The translations under genes were made by a program, and so were the position numbers. Of a stretch of 64,000 bases of DNA, positions 10,459-21,990 are shown piece after piece. The stretch lies in NCBI GenBank assembly GCA_963920525.1, contig OY986435.1, forward strand, positions 223,436,399 to 223,500,398. Reading direction: 5' to 3'. The notes beneath the pieces were generated by a model. That model did no database searches. It was not told the origin of the DNA and saw nothing but the letters and a program-made list of their open reading frames with translations. Numbering within the stretch: position 1 is the stretch's first letter; each line of letters starts with the position of its first letter. Origin of the DNA: Dichetophora obliterata (Eukaryota > Arthropoda > Insecta > Diptera > Sciomyzidae).

Positions 10459-12434
10459 ACTAGCTGAAACCTGGCGCTTTGCTGCCACTCTCCCTTGTAA
10501 AACGCCCACAAAATGTTATCAGTTAAACAGCATGTCTAAATTGAGGTCGAATACTGAATTCCGAGACTGTGCGACCTATATCCACAAGGCTATTCGATAT
10601 AACAAATTTAGGTTGCATAGTAAGTGCCACGCCCTCTTGATCACCGCTCATAGAATGTAATCAATTGTGTGTACATGGAGGTAGAATACCGAATTCCAAA
10701 ACTGTGCGACATATAACTCCAAAACTATTCGATAGCACGAATTTGGGTTGTATGGGAGGTGCCACTCCCCTTTTCCCTACGCCCATAAAATTTTACCAAT
10801 GAAAATGCATGTGTAAATTGAGGTCGAATACTGAATTCCGATGCTGAGCTACCTATAACTCCAAAGCTATTCGATATCGCAAAAAAAATTTGTGTTCCTG
10901 TGAGGTTTGGTAACGATTGGACGAGGGGGCGTGGTACCTCCCATACAAGCCAAATTTGCGCTATCGATCAAAAACCAAATAAAGGATATATATCAGACGG
11001 TTTCGATCGTAAAAAACTAAGATTACGTAATTTTGTTCAGATGGTTACTGTCAGTAACTGTACAAAAATGGGCGTAATCGCAATATATATACGCCTACTT
11101 TTTCGAAATCATGGCAATTCCGGAGCTCTACACATTTTTGTAGTGAAACTTGCTGTGTAGGTGCTCCAAGAGGCAGTCACGATACATAAATGTTTTCACG
11201 CCCACTATTACCGCCCACAAATCAATATCTGTATATATAAAAATGAATCGTGATTTGTTCGGGTGCTTAAAACTTGAAAACGACTGGACTAAATTAGAGA
11301 TTTCCTTCTACGGGTTTGTTCGTAACTGCTACGCAAAGGTTTAAGAAAAAATAATGCCACACCCCCTTTTATCGCCCACAAATCAATAAAAATGCTATGT
11401 TTAAGACGGTTTTGGTCGTATTAAATAAAAATTTGGTAAATAAGTTCGTATGACAACTGTCATTAACTTTAATAAAAACGGGCGTGGTCACACTTCATCT
11501 ACGCCTACATTTAAGAAAATATTTTTGATACGCTTGAGCTCAAATTTTGTAAGTGGCTTTGGTTTGAGTACGAGATGGTTTAAACAGAAAGCCACACCCC
11601 CTTTTACCTCCCACAAATATATAAAAAATTTGTGTTATCGAATAGCTTTAGAGTTATGGGTTGCACAGCTTAGAAATTCGGTATTCGACCACAATTTAGA
11701 CGTACCGTTTCAGTGATGAATTTTTATGGGAGTTGGACAAGGGGGAGGGGCACCTCCCATACAACCCAAATTTGCGATATCGCATGGCTTTGAAGTTATA
11801 GGCCGCACAGCTTTGGAATTCAGTTTTTGACCTCAATTTAAACATGCAGTTTCAATGATTTTATTTTATGGGCGTTGGATTTGAAGTTATAGGTTGACAG
11901 CTTAAGAATTCGGTATTCGACCTAAATTTATACATGAACTTTCATTACTTACATTTTATGGGCGAAGGGCAAAGGGGAGTGGCACTTCCCATACAACCCA
12001 ACTTTGTGCTATCAAATAGCTTTGGAGTTATAGGTCGCACAACGCCGGAATTCAGTATTCGACCTCAATGTACACATGCAGTTTCATTGGTAAAATTTTA
12101 TGGGCGTAGGTAAAAGGGGCGTGGCACCTCCCATACAACACAATGTTGTGCTATCGAATAGTTTTGGAGTTATATGTCGCACAGTTTTGGAATTCAGTAT
12201 TCGACCTCCATGGACACATGCAGTTTAATTGATTACATTCTATGAGCGGTAATCAAGAGGGCGTGGCACTTCCTATACAACCCAAATTTGTTATATCGAA
12301 TAGATTTGTGGATATAGGTCGCACAGTCTCTGAATTCAGTATTCGACCTTAATTTAGACATGCTGTTTAACTGATAACATTTTATGGGCGTTTGACAAGG
12401 GAGAGTGGCAGCAACGCGCCGGGTTTCAGCTAGT
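10459..12434. repeat. Inverted array of ~140-bp units (ACTAGC family)
   Basis: ACTAGCTGAAACC at 10459 faces its inverse GGGTTTCAGCTAGT at the right end, each followed inward by a GTTGCTGCCACTCTCCC-type block. Inside, a unit containing GGTCGAATACTGAATTCC, an ACTCCAAAGCTATTCGATA block, ATGGGAGGTGCCAC and GCCCATAAAAT repeats about three times on the left. It repeats about six times on the right in reverse orientation, at roughly 130-145-bp spacing. Related single copies lie at 20031, 47147, 48741, 51765 and 55369. No transposase is visible. Confidence 0.8.
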
Positions 12435-13631
12435 TATCTATATAAGAACTAAAATAGCAATATTTTGTTTTTTTGTATTTAATTTATTTACTGAAGTACC
12501 ATGTTTTTGTTTATTTTTTAACAATAAAACACATTTTTCATATTGAATCATTTGCTTCTTAGCTGCCCTACAAAAGCAGTACAAAAATATTTTTAAAATA
12601 GTCGAAAAAGTTGAAAAGTCGACTGCTTAAGGTTCAAAAAGTCGATGAGTCGACTTTTACATTTTCAGCGCAGACAACTGTTGTGAACAGTAATGGTAGC
12701 GCTACATTAATAAGCGATGTTTTTCTCTGAGTGTGTTGCTTCTCTGCACGTCAGAAATTAGATTTAATTAAATTATACATATTTTTTATATAAATTGAAT
12801 TCAATTTCAAAGGTTTCTTACTTAAATTTGCTTCGTTCTTTCTATGTTTTTTACTTTAACAGCGTCAGTAGCAGTATCTGACAGTTAACTCAACAGTTGT
12901 GTTCATGTAGCATAGTATTTTTTCTCTCGATTAAATGGAGTCTGCTACCTGATCAGTTTTAGTGAGCGCTACCAAAATTTTACCATTCAGGGAATTTTTA
13001 CATAATAGTTGCAACTGCACAACAAAGATTTTTTAAACTCTTTCACATATGTAGCATTCAGAAAATTTCTACAAAAATCGTTACATCAGTACAAGTTAAA
13101 TCTTATATGAACTGTATAAATGTCTTATTTGTTAATATGTATAAATTTTGTAATATTAATCAATTCTTTTGGAGTTATACGATCATAACTGGAGACATAT
13201 TTTTCAAAACTTAAAAAAATCGAAAAATCCCTCTAAAAAAAATCCGCACCAACTTGACAAAGTCTTAGTGATTTTTACTATCTAAAAAATGCGCGCAAAA
13301 CAGTTTTTCCAAATTATTCACTGGTATAACTACAAAACATACCACAAATTTTACCCAACTATATAATTCTTCTCGATAACGTGCACGAAGTTAAATGGGT
13401 GGTATAGCTTCCTGTATATCTTCCTTAGAAAAGTACCTCAAATTTTTCTAGTCATTTGAAGCTTCTAAAAGTAATACAACATTTTGATATTATTTTGTCA
13501 TAGTAACATGACCCAACGGGCCTGAAAGTCAACAGCTTCCTCCAGGAGTAAAACGTCAGCACTTAATTTTGTTGTTGTGCACGCGAACAGTTCAAAAAGC
13601 TTGAAAACAAAAACTTTCCAAGAGAGGCCTT
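12435..13631. other. Mostly unannotated; contains a segment shared with 28.5 kb
   Basis: The segment 12668-12738 (CAACTGTTGTGAACAG, GGTAGCGCTAC, GATGTTTTTCTCTGAGTGTG) matches 28465-28525 in inverted orientation, so it belongs to a dispersed repeat. The remainder is AT-rich with no recognised gene. Confidence 0.5.
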
Positions 13632-13895
13632 TTAAAGCAATTCAAAGTAAGCTAAATTGGAGTGCTTTTTCCTATGACATACAATGTTAAAACTACAATG
13701 GTGTGTCATACGTCGGGTCAGCACTTTCATGCTTTCAGCTGACTTGTAAGCACTCAAAAAGGCCTTTCGGAGTGCTTTTCTTCCCGCTGGGGAGTCACAT
13801 AGCACATTGCCTTGTTCATCTGTGTCGAAGCTTATGGATGCATCTACCTCCACTATCATTTCACTTGTATTCACTTTTACAGCTAGTATTACAAC
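13632..13895 (-). CDS. Unrecognised open frame, 80-88 codons
   Basis: The minus-strand frame is bounded upstream by a TAG and begins near a GTG. Its middle is unusually protein-like for this AT-rich window: acidic (DASISFDTDEQGNV), then basic (AGRKALRKAFLSAYKSAES), with balanced amino-acid use. I recognise no domain. It sits beside the CATGAAATCAT minisatellite and could be a remnant exon of a mobile element or a captured gene. It could also be chance. Confidence 0.25.
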   Translation of the reverse strand, partial: VVILAVKVNTSEMIVEVDASISFDTDEQGNVLCDSPAGRKALRKAFLSAYKSAESMKVLTRRMTHHCSFNIVCHRKKHSNLAYFELL

Positions 13896-13998
13896 CTATT
13901 TTAATTCTTGCACCGACGCTACTCCTCGCGGTAAAAGTTTTGCTGTGCAGAAAATTCTCCAGAAATAACGGAATTTCTTTAGAGCGCATAAAACTGTT

Positions 13999-14213
13999 TT
14001 ACATGATGCAGTAATGACTTTACTAGATTTCATAATGATTCTACATGATATCATACTGATTCTACATGAAATCATAATGATTCAACATGAAACCATTTTG
14101 AATTTACATGAAATCATAATGATTCTGCGTTGCAAGATTACTGCTAGCACATGCACACCATTGACGTCTGCATGCGTGTTTTTTTCAACAATCATTTTAC
14201 ATGAAATCATAAT
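13999..14213 (+). repeat. CATGAAATCATAATGATT minisatellite
   Basis: About five variants of ACATGAAATCATAATGATTC follow each other at 13999-14125. One more follows just before the MITE at 14214, and the same motif resumes after it at 14678. The unit is partly palindromic (ATGAAATCAT/ATGATTTCAT). Confidence 0.8.
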
Positions 14214-14677
14214 AGGGGTATTCACAATATGGAGTATTTGTGATAAATTTTTACAAAATATACAATATTTTCAAGTTATTGTGAACGAACCTTCAATTAA
14301 GTCTTGTATTTTAAAAATCAGCTAATTTTTGTGTGTACTTTTGTTTGGAAATATAAATTGAAATCATCTTTTAACTGTACAAAATCATTAGAAAATTGAA
14401 TCGAAACACTTAATTACAATGATTTTTATAAATGAGCTCACAGCGCAGCCGGTAGCTTCCTTCGTGTTGAGAAGGAATGCTTTTGCGATCAGCTGATCAC
14501 ATACACAATGGAATTTACAAAAAATAAAATAAGGTTTCGTCGCTGTATTTTTGCTACAGGGTTGTATTTTGAACATTTTGCATTTTGTTTTTGTAATTTT
14601 GCAAAATTTACTACAAATATCAAATGTATCTAAAATACACAATACAAGGGCAAATGCACCACATCGTGAATACCCCT
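14214..14677. mobile_element. MITE family B, copy 2
   Basis: Terminus AGGGGTATTCACAATATG on the left and, inverted, AGGGGTATTCACGATGTGG on the right. AAT is duplicated at 14211-14213 and 14678-14680. It interrupts the minisatellite, whose unit reads ATAATGATT when the element and one AAT are removed; this supports a 3-bp TSD. Internal similarity to 7633-7973 includes a GTAGCTT...GATCAGCTGATC region. Confidence 0.88.
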
Positions 14678-15028
14678 AATGATTTTCATGTTGCTGCCAC
14701 CATGGCTTATGAAATCATGTAAAAATAAATCAAGTATGCATCACAATGATTTTACTATGCTTAATTTTTCTGTGTGTAAGTCAATGAGAAATTTTTAACT
14801 TTCTGTCGTATCTAAAAATATGTTTTTCATTATTTTATCAAATAATAATACCTATTCACAAGGATTTGTTGCCCCGACTTTTCCTCCAATTTTTGATAGT
14901 TTTTTCACCATCTTTCACATCGATATTTTATTTCTTTTCAAAAATAGCACAATCAAGGCATTCATATTCGTCAAATTAAGCTTTCATTTATTTTAGCATT
15001 TTTATTTCATAGTTTAACTGCATTTTTT

Positions 15029-15282
15029 TGTATAACGAAACGATGGCTAAACCGTGGTGCAAGATGCGGTAAGCAATACATATTCCATATAAAAAAAACA
15101 TTGTTGCTCGTTTCTCTGCAAAATACTTACTGCATCTTTGTGTATAACGAAACGAAGGCTGAACGCCGTGCGAGAAACGGGCAACAATATTTTTTGATAT
15201 GGAATAATGTATTGCTTACCGCGTCTCGCACCACGTTCAGCATACGTTTCGTTATACATTAAGATGCAGTAAGTATTTTGCT
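15029..15282. repeat. Two overlapping inverted repeats (cruciform-prone)
   Basis: TATAACGAAACG...GCGGTAAGCAATACAT at 15029-15093 is inverted at 15205-15260. A second pair, ATACTTACTGCATCTT...TATAACGAAACG at 15120-15153, is inverted at 15246-15280. The unit TGTATAACGAAACG occurs twice forward and once inverted. The open minus frame here is a by-product. Confidence 0.75.
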
Positions 15283-16663
15283 TTTACTGTTAAATTCAAA
15301 AATTGCCAGTTATGAGGCATAAACGTGTGACGATCGATATGTTTGTTAATTTTTTTGTTTTTTAAATTTACAGTTTGTTAATTCTAAACTGTAAGAAAGT
15401 AAACTGTAAAACAAAGAAGTTTCATTTATATAGAACTTTATTTTTATTATTAATTTTATTGTACTGAAAACCTTGAAATGGAAAACTATTTGAAGGTTTT
15501 CAGTGGTTTTACTTAACACAGTGGTAAAAAAAAAAAAACTAAAAACAAAGTACAATTCGATTGAGAAAACCATGAAACATCCAAAACAAAACAAAACAAA
15601 GAAAAAACTTTGGCAACTTTGTAAGATCACGTAAATTAGCAACATTGTGAAAAATATTTAAAAGAACCATTAAAAGCAATTAAAAAATTAACAAAATTAA
15701 GTAAACTAAGATTAAAGAATGACAAAAGCAAAATATGTATGAAAAATACGATATGTTGAAAAAACAACAATGTTAATGTGAACAATGTGTTTGTATAAAA
15801 ATTGCAATTTAATTACTTGTGTATAGTGTGAGCATGTAAATACCCGTGTGTGTGTGTGTGCATGTTAATGTCTAAATAAATTTTCAGACTCAGATACATG
15901 CTCAGATACGAATTTTATAGATAAATCATTTGCATTTCTGGGTAAACGTGCAATAATACTTGAAATCAAAATGCAATCAAACTCAAATAAAAGTGAATTA
16001 CAAGCATATTTTTTTTGTCTAAAAAAAATTTTGCAAATCATTCTTATTGATGATGGTGGGAGTAGAGAAAAAAATATCTTGAAAATGCATTTGAAAGAAT
16101 TGACTAGAAAGTTTAGCATCAAACCAATGTACAAAACACTTCATTAGTGATCATTACAATAATAGTGACTTGACGTTAGTGACTTGAACAACTTTTTCGC
16201 TTATGTGACAACTGGAGTTGTAGTCATGGTCACTGGTGATTTACATCGATAAAAGTAAGCGTCTCTTTAAGTATTAGAAAACCAATTAGGGTATTCACAA
16301 GGTGTGCTATCATGTCATATGGTCATGTTGTCCTAAAATTATACAATGGTTTAAAAATGTTGTTGTTGCCTTTCATATAAAAGAGTACTAAAATATTATA
16401 GCCCTGAAAGCTATGTTTATTGTGGTGTCATAATCAGAAGCAAGGAAAAGGGGCTGGTCGGGACACTCGGGGCGCACAGCCAGAAGGGGTGCAAAATTGA
16501 CAGACAAATTTTTTTTCTAAATAAATCTGCATCATAATGTACAATTTTTGATTGAACTTATTATATTGACTGCACTCTTTCGTTTCAGATGTGAATGGGT
16601 GCATAAATACCTGAAAGCATTAATTACAATGCTTTCGTATCAATTAAAAAAAAATTTTTAATG
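15283..16663. other. No gene recognised; contains a (GT)n run
   Basis: AT-rich. A short (TG)n microsatellite lies at about 15847-15861. Short GTGACTTGA repeats occur near 16165-16190. None of the short frames shows a recognisable motif. Confidence 0.45.
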
Positions 16664-16665
16664 TA

Positions 16666-19600
16666 GGGTAGAAGGGGGAGGATTCGCCACTGGGGCACAT
16701 TTGCCACCCCACCTTATCTCAGAACTTAAAACAACTTTTAAATTAAATAAATCGATAATTTGTGTGTTTATCGACCATCTTGTATCCACTCAACTTTGGC
16801 AGTTGTACTTTGCGTGTATTCACGAGCAGACGTGTTTTTGTGTTTTTTGCTTGCCTAAAAAAATATTTATATGTAAGTATATTTTGTTATAACTTTCTAA
16901 ATTATCAAGTGTAAGCAAAGTTGTTTTTTTATGTAGTTAAGGAATTATTAAACTAATGAGTTAGCTAAAGCTTACATGTTGAATTGGTTAAAAGTTTGAA
17001 AAAAAGCAATTTTGTGATAGTGGTTGCTCCTGGGGCACATTCGCCACTGTGCAGATGGGGACATTTCGCCGGCGTATGTACCCCGTGCAGTGGATAAATT
17101 ACCAGAAGAGTTGCTAAAATTTACATTTTATTTTCATTTACACACTAACATAGGTTAAACAAGCATGGTTCACAAATACCAAAGAAAAACTAACCGAAGC
17201 GATTTGGATGAGAAAAAAATTAAACTTGCTATAAAAGATGTTTTATCTAAAAAATATAATATCAGTGAATCTGCTCGAACCCATGGTTTATGTCGTACCA
17301 CGTTGCGCGATCGAATTAAGAATTAAGAAGTGATAGGACGCTTAATACTACTGATGATTCTGACCAAACTTCGGATGGTGAAACATTTCAGTATTCATCA
17401 AAATACTGTTCAAAACAAATTTTTACAAAAAAACAATAAAATGAGATATCGCAATATTTTAAGATATGCTCTAACCTCCAGCACGGATTTACATACGCCA
17501 TGGGACGTAAATTTGTCTTCGATTATGCCACAACAAACAGCATCGACATGCCTGCTTCATGGATTAAAAATCAAACTGCTGGAATAGATTGGATTCAAGG
17601 CTTTATGAAGCGAAATACAGATTTGAATTTAAGAAAACCTGGGAGCACAAGCCTCGCACAAGTAACCGCTTTTACGAAACCTGCAGTAATGGGATTTTTT
17701 GGAAATGTACAGAAATTGTATGAAGAGTTTTCATTTAATCCTGGCGCTATTTATAATTTAGACGAAACTGGTATAACTACTGTGCTGCCTTCCCCCAAAA
17801 TAAATCCAAGTTTTTTTTTTAATTTAATGTTTTTATAATTTTTTATACATTTTAATTACTTAGGTGATTTCAACAAAAGGAAAACGTACTGTACCTCAGG
17901 TGGCATCTGCAGAAAGAGGATCGTTAGTAACAATGGTAGGCATCGTAAATGCTGCTGGTAGCGCACTTGCACCTGTTTACATTTTTCCGCGAATAAAATA
18001 TAAGGAACACTTCGTGAACGGGTGGGCCAAATGGTTGTATAGGGATGGCAATTAAAAGCGGATGGATGTCCAATGACGGATTTATGAAAGTTCTTAATTA
18101 CATTAAAGATAATACACGTTGTTCAACAGAACGACCAATTTTCCTTTTTTTGGATAATCATGTTTTACATTGCAGTCTTGCAGCAATTATATTTTGCAGA
18201 GATAATGGAATCCATACGATAAGCTTTCCGCCTCATTCATCTCATAAGCTGCAGCCATTGGATATATCTGTATTTGGTCCATTTAAAAAATATTTGGCCA
18301 CTTCATTTAATGACTTTCTTGTAAACAACCCGGAAAGGGTTATAACAATTTATGACATACCATCTCTTTCAAACATTCTTTTTCAAAAGGCATTTATTTC
18401 CGAAAACATATGCATAGGCGAAGGCCGGAATAAGCCCATTCAATAGTCAAATTTTTCTGGAATCAGACTTCGTAAATATTATTAATGAAGTCGTAACGGG
18501 TGATACGGAACATGAATCAATTGTTGCAAACATTGATAATCAGCAGACTGAAATCGATTTCGAGCCTTCACTTCTACCTAAAACTCCACAGCAAGTTCGT
18601 CCATTTCCAAAAATACATAACCGTCACAAGTCTTCTAATAAAAGAAAGGGTAAATCAACAATTCTTACATCGACACCGTCGAAGAATGAAAAGGAGCAAT
18701 ACCAATGGGAGAAAACTCATATTTCCAAAATTAGACGTAAAATTCCTATCTTCTCTGAAGTATCATCGCATAAACTATCTGCTGTAAATTTAACGGATAG
18801 TAAACAACTAAAACAAAAAAACCAGAAGCAAAAAAAATTCCAAAAAAATCCATAAAATATGCAAAAGAAAACGTAAAATTTCTATCTCCTCTGAAGAATC
18901 ATCGCATGTATTTTCTGAGATAAGCTTCGCTAATACGGAGAATTCAACAGGATCTTTCATTGATACCGAGAGTTTCGATGAACATGAAAATAACTATGTT
19001 CTCGTTCGATTTTATGGCAAGATAGATCAATTTTATGTTGGCCAAATTATATGCGATGTAGGAAACAGACTAAAAATTGATTTTCTTAGAAAAAAAACCG
19101 AATCATGGGTTTTTTATGAACCAGATGTTAAGAATATCTCATATGTCCTTAAAAGAGATATTATTTTAAAGCTTCCGGAACCAATCCATCCACCTGGAAC
19201 TTCTCGATCGGCTGCTTCATATATATTTAAAATAAATTTAGAAATGTACAATGTTAAATAGAGTGATATTGAAAAATTTTTTGTTAAAATCAATAACATG
19301 ACCTACACTTTCACTAGAATTTTGACACATTTTTTCACAAAACGTGCCTGTATTTTAAACTTGTGTTAAACTTATTTTGTTTTAGAAATGAATTACCTTA
19401 TTATATTTCTGTTTTTTTCCAGTGACATTAAATAAAAATACGATAGTACAACTATTAAAAAATATTCATTCCTCCACAACCGAGAATTTTATTTCTTGGC
19501 AGTTTAGCCCCATCCCATTGGCGAATGTACCCCATAGGTGGGGCAGTTTCACCACTTCAGAGAACTTTTAAAATCATCAAAAAAATAATATAAATAATTA

Positions 19601-19749
19601 AGATATTTGAGATATAAGAATGAGAAATTAAAAATAGCATATACAACTTTCTATATTTGAGGAAATTTTCAAATAAAAAGCACTTCAACACAAAGTTTGT
19701 TTTGAACAGCATTTTTAAAAAAAAGTGGCGAATGGTCCCCCTTCTACCC
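16666..19749 (+). mobile_element. pogo/Tigger-type transposon with TA TSD
   Basis: Left end GGGTAGAAGGGGGAGGATTC, right end inverted GGGTAGAAGGGGGACCATTC, both then continuing GCCACT. TA lies on each side (16664-16665, 19750-19751). Subterminal copies of GGGGCACATTYGCCAC occur near the left end (about 16691 and 17033), with the related GGCGAATGTACCCC near the right (about 19520). The transposase gene inside is broken, so the 3084-bp element is not autonomous now. Confidence 0.93.
17165..19261 (+). pseudogene. pogo/Tigger-like transposase, frameshifted
   Basis: Pieces in the correct order: (1) from the ATG at 17165, a basic helix-turn-helix segment (NISESARTHGLCRTTLRDR) ending in a stop at 17324; (2) from about 17441, a CENP-B-like middle (AGIDWIQGFMKRN) into the catalytic NLDETGITT; (3) 17864-18055, with SAERGSLVTMVG; (4) 18045-18446, with FLFLDNH and the SFPPHSSHKLQPLD motif, supplying the second and third acidic residues; (5) a shifted frame to about 18855; and (6) a C-terminal segment (YVLVRFYGK ... 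ILKLPEP) to 19261. At least three frameshifts and one or two stops separate them. The 17820-17863 gap could be an intron ending TTACTTAG. All three catalytic aspartates remain. Confidence 0.9.
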
Positions 19750-19751
19750 TA

Positions 19752-20030
19752 CACTCAGAAAAAAGTTTCTCGGAATATAAGAAAAAAGGCATCATATTTA
19801 GAGAAAAATGGTATTGACTTTGCTCCAGAGAATGCTTTTCTTTTAATGTGATCCCAAAAATTCCTTAAAAATGGTAAAAAGCTCCATGAAAAAGAGAAAT
19901 ACTTTCTTGTCAATAAAGACACCCTTCTTTAACAGAAAAATATTTATTTATAACAGGTTCAAAGGTTCAACCGTTTTCTTTTTTGTGTCAATTTTTTTCG
20001 AAAATGGAAATATTTATTTAATACTAGCGG
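19752..20030. other. Short interval, no gene recognised
   Basis: Begins CACTCAGAAAAAAG directly after the pogo TSD, which resembles the end of another TIR element, but no partner end was found. Confidence 0.35.
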
Positions 20031-20500
20031 GACCGACAGACGTTGTCCTGCCCCAATTCAACTAAATTTTTTGTGATCATTTTCATTTTGTGAATTTTTG
20101 AAAAGTGTGGAAGTGTCCACACGTTTCTTTTTGAAGCTTCAACTCGTGACTATCAAAATCGTGTTAAAAAAAGCATTTTTATGTAATTGTGGGTGGTAAA
20201 AGGGGGTGTGGCTTTTTTTTATTAACCGAGATATTAACCTTTATAACATATGTTGTACATGTGGTGGCCCAAGGTGTTTCCGTATCTGAGATTTTAAAAG
20301 ACACAGCATGAACGATTTCATGAACGATTTTAAGATATATAGAAGGGCGGTAAAAGTAGGCGTGAAAACATTTATGAATATAGTGACTATTACTGGGTCT
20401 CATAGCACATATACACCAAGTTTCATTATAAAACATGCAAAACTTGGTAATTATAATGTTTTTTTGAAAAGTGGGTATAGTTATAGTTCAACCACGCCCA
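20031..20500 (+). repeat. ACTAGC-family repeat fragment
   Basis: Begins ACTAGCGGGACCGACAGACG followed by TTGTCCTGCCCCAATTCAA. The start GGCAGACGTTGTCCTGCC is shared with 48896. It is cut at 20500 by the T-rich end of a non-LTR retrotransposon fragment. Confidence 0.65.
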
Positions 20501-21033
20501 TTTTTTATTTATTTATTTCCGTCTATGGATAAATTATCCTTACAGACAATAACAAATCAGGATATAAAATAAGAACAAAATTATAAACTGCTTAACAATA
20601 GAGTAATAGTAGTTTTAAAGGCATTTATTATACAGTTATTATTATAAATTCTGTTTACTGTTTTATATAATTACTCTATTAATAGACTCATTAATGGCAT
20701 AATTGGTTTTATGGCAACTAATATAAAAATAATCATAGTTACGAAGCATTCTTTGTGGAATATTAAACGATAATAATTCAAGTAACTTCTCATAGATGAT
20801 GTTTCCGTTGATCAAATCGTAAATGATCATAATACTGTGCAATAACCTTCTAGCTTCAAGAGAAGACAGACCAATAAGCAGGCAACGCATTCTATAGGAC
20901 GGAAGAGGATCCGACAAACTAATTGAACGTAAAGCAAATTTCAAAAATCTTTTTTGAACTTGTTCCAATCTAGTAATATGCACTGAATAAAATGGGCTTC
21001 AAATAAATGAAGCGTACTCAAGGCTAGATCTTA
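20501..21033 (-). pseudogene. jockey-type reverse transcriptase C-terminal fragment
   Basis: The minus-strand frame 20663-20983 has RLEQVQKRFLKFALR, then SYRMRCLLIGLSSLEARR, then a CHKTNYAINESINR segment. This is the C-terminal signature of jockey-clade ORF2 proteins, and the same layout occurs in the longer copy at 38978. Upstream the frame continues as LEYASFI, stop, SPFYSV, where the stop replaces the usual Trp. On the minus strand the 3' end is an AAATAAATAAATAAA tail at 20501-20519, inserted into an ACTAGC-family repeat. The 5' side is interrupted at 21033 by a Harbinger-type MITE. Confidence 0.85.
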
Positions 21034-21806
21034 GGCCGCGTTCATAGTGGACGCTTTGGCTGAAGCTGATGCATAAAGCTGCTTTGTCAAGCCTTTTTTG
21101 ATCATAGTGAACGCTTATTCAACGCTGCATAAAGTAGTTTATCGAGCTTATTGGTGTTCATAGTGCGCGCTTTATGCTTATGACTGATATGCTTTGTTTT
21201 CATTTGTCTCTTTGGAAAATAATGCCCTCAATTGCGTTTTGCAAAGTAAATTTTTTGTTTAATGAGTATGTAGATTCGCGAATCACCAATGAAAGATCAA
21301 ACCAATAACAAACAAAAGTTTAAAGGAACTTGAAAACACAAAGCATAACAACGGTTCAAAAGTTCATATAAAAAGTTCAGCACAAAAAGTACCCAACGCA
21401 AAGCAAGAACAACGAAAACTATGTAAACAAACGAGATAGAATACACAAGTGCATACAACTGAAAAGCACCACAAAAGGACCACAACGCAACAACACAACA
21501 ACACAACAACGGTAAAAACTTTAGCACAAAAAATCAACGAAAATTTTGTTAACAGGCAAAATAGATAAACATGTGCCGAATAGCATTTTAAAAATGCTCT
21601 ACAACAAAGCATAAAAAACAAAATTATTTTTCTGTGTGAGCAAGCGAGATGGAAATATAGGCGCTGAAAAGCATTTGAAATTAAGCTTTATGCTAGCTTT
21701 ATGCTGGCACAATGAACGCTTTGAGCTTTTTCCATATGATTATACTCAAAGCGTTTTTCAGCTAAACCTCTCGGCTAAGCTAAAAGCGTTTACTATGAAC
21801 GCGGCC
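21034..21806. mobile_element. PIF/Harbinger-type MITE with TTA TSD
   Basis: Ends GGCCGCGTTCATAGTGGACG and, inverted, GGCCGCGTTCATAGTAAACG. TTA lies on both sides (21031-21033, 21807-21809). The body has further inverted GCTTTATGC and CATAGTG(A/C)ACGCTT motifs. TWA-type TSDs with G-rich TIRs are typical of PIF/Harbinger. It interrupts the jockey fragment; no transposase is encoded. Confidence 0.88.
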
Positions 21807-21990
21807 TTAGTACTAATACAGCATGCATATTTTGCACGCTACTGTGTACAAACAACACGCATACTCAGCGAATTTGGATAATTGTTGGGTTTTTTTTAAT
21901 AACCATGCATGCCTTGTCCATGCTTCTGCCTGCATACAGCATGCAGATTTCCTGTATTTATTTACTGTATATAAATTGACAGAAATTATA

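Noticed and set aside
14014..14325. 103-codon plus frame rich in Ile/Met/His
   Set aside because: It is the translation of the CATGAAATCAT minisatellite running into a MITE.
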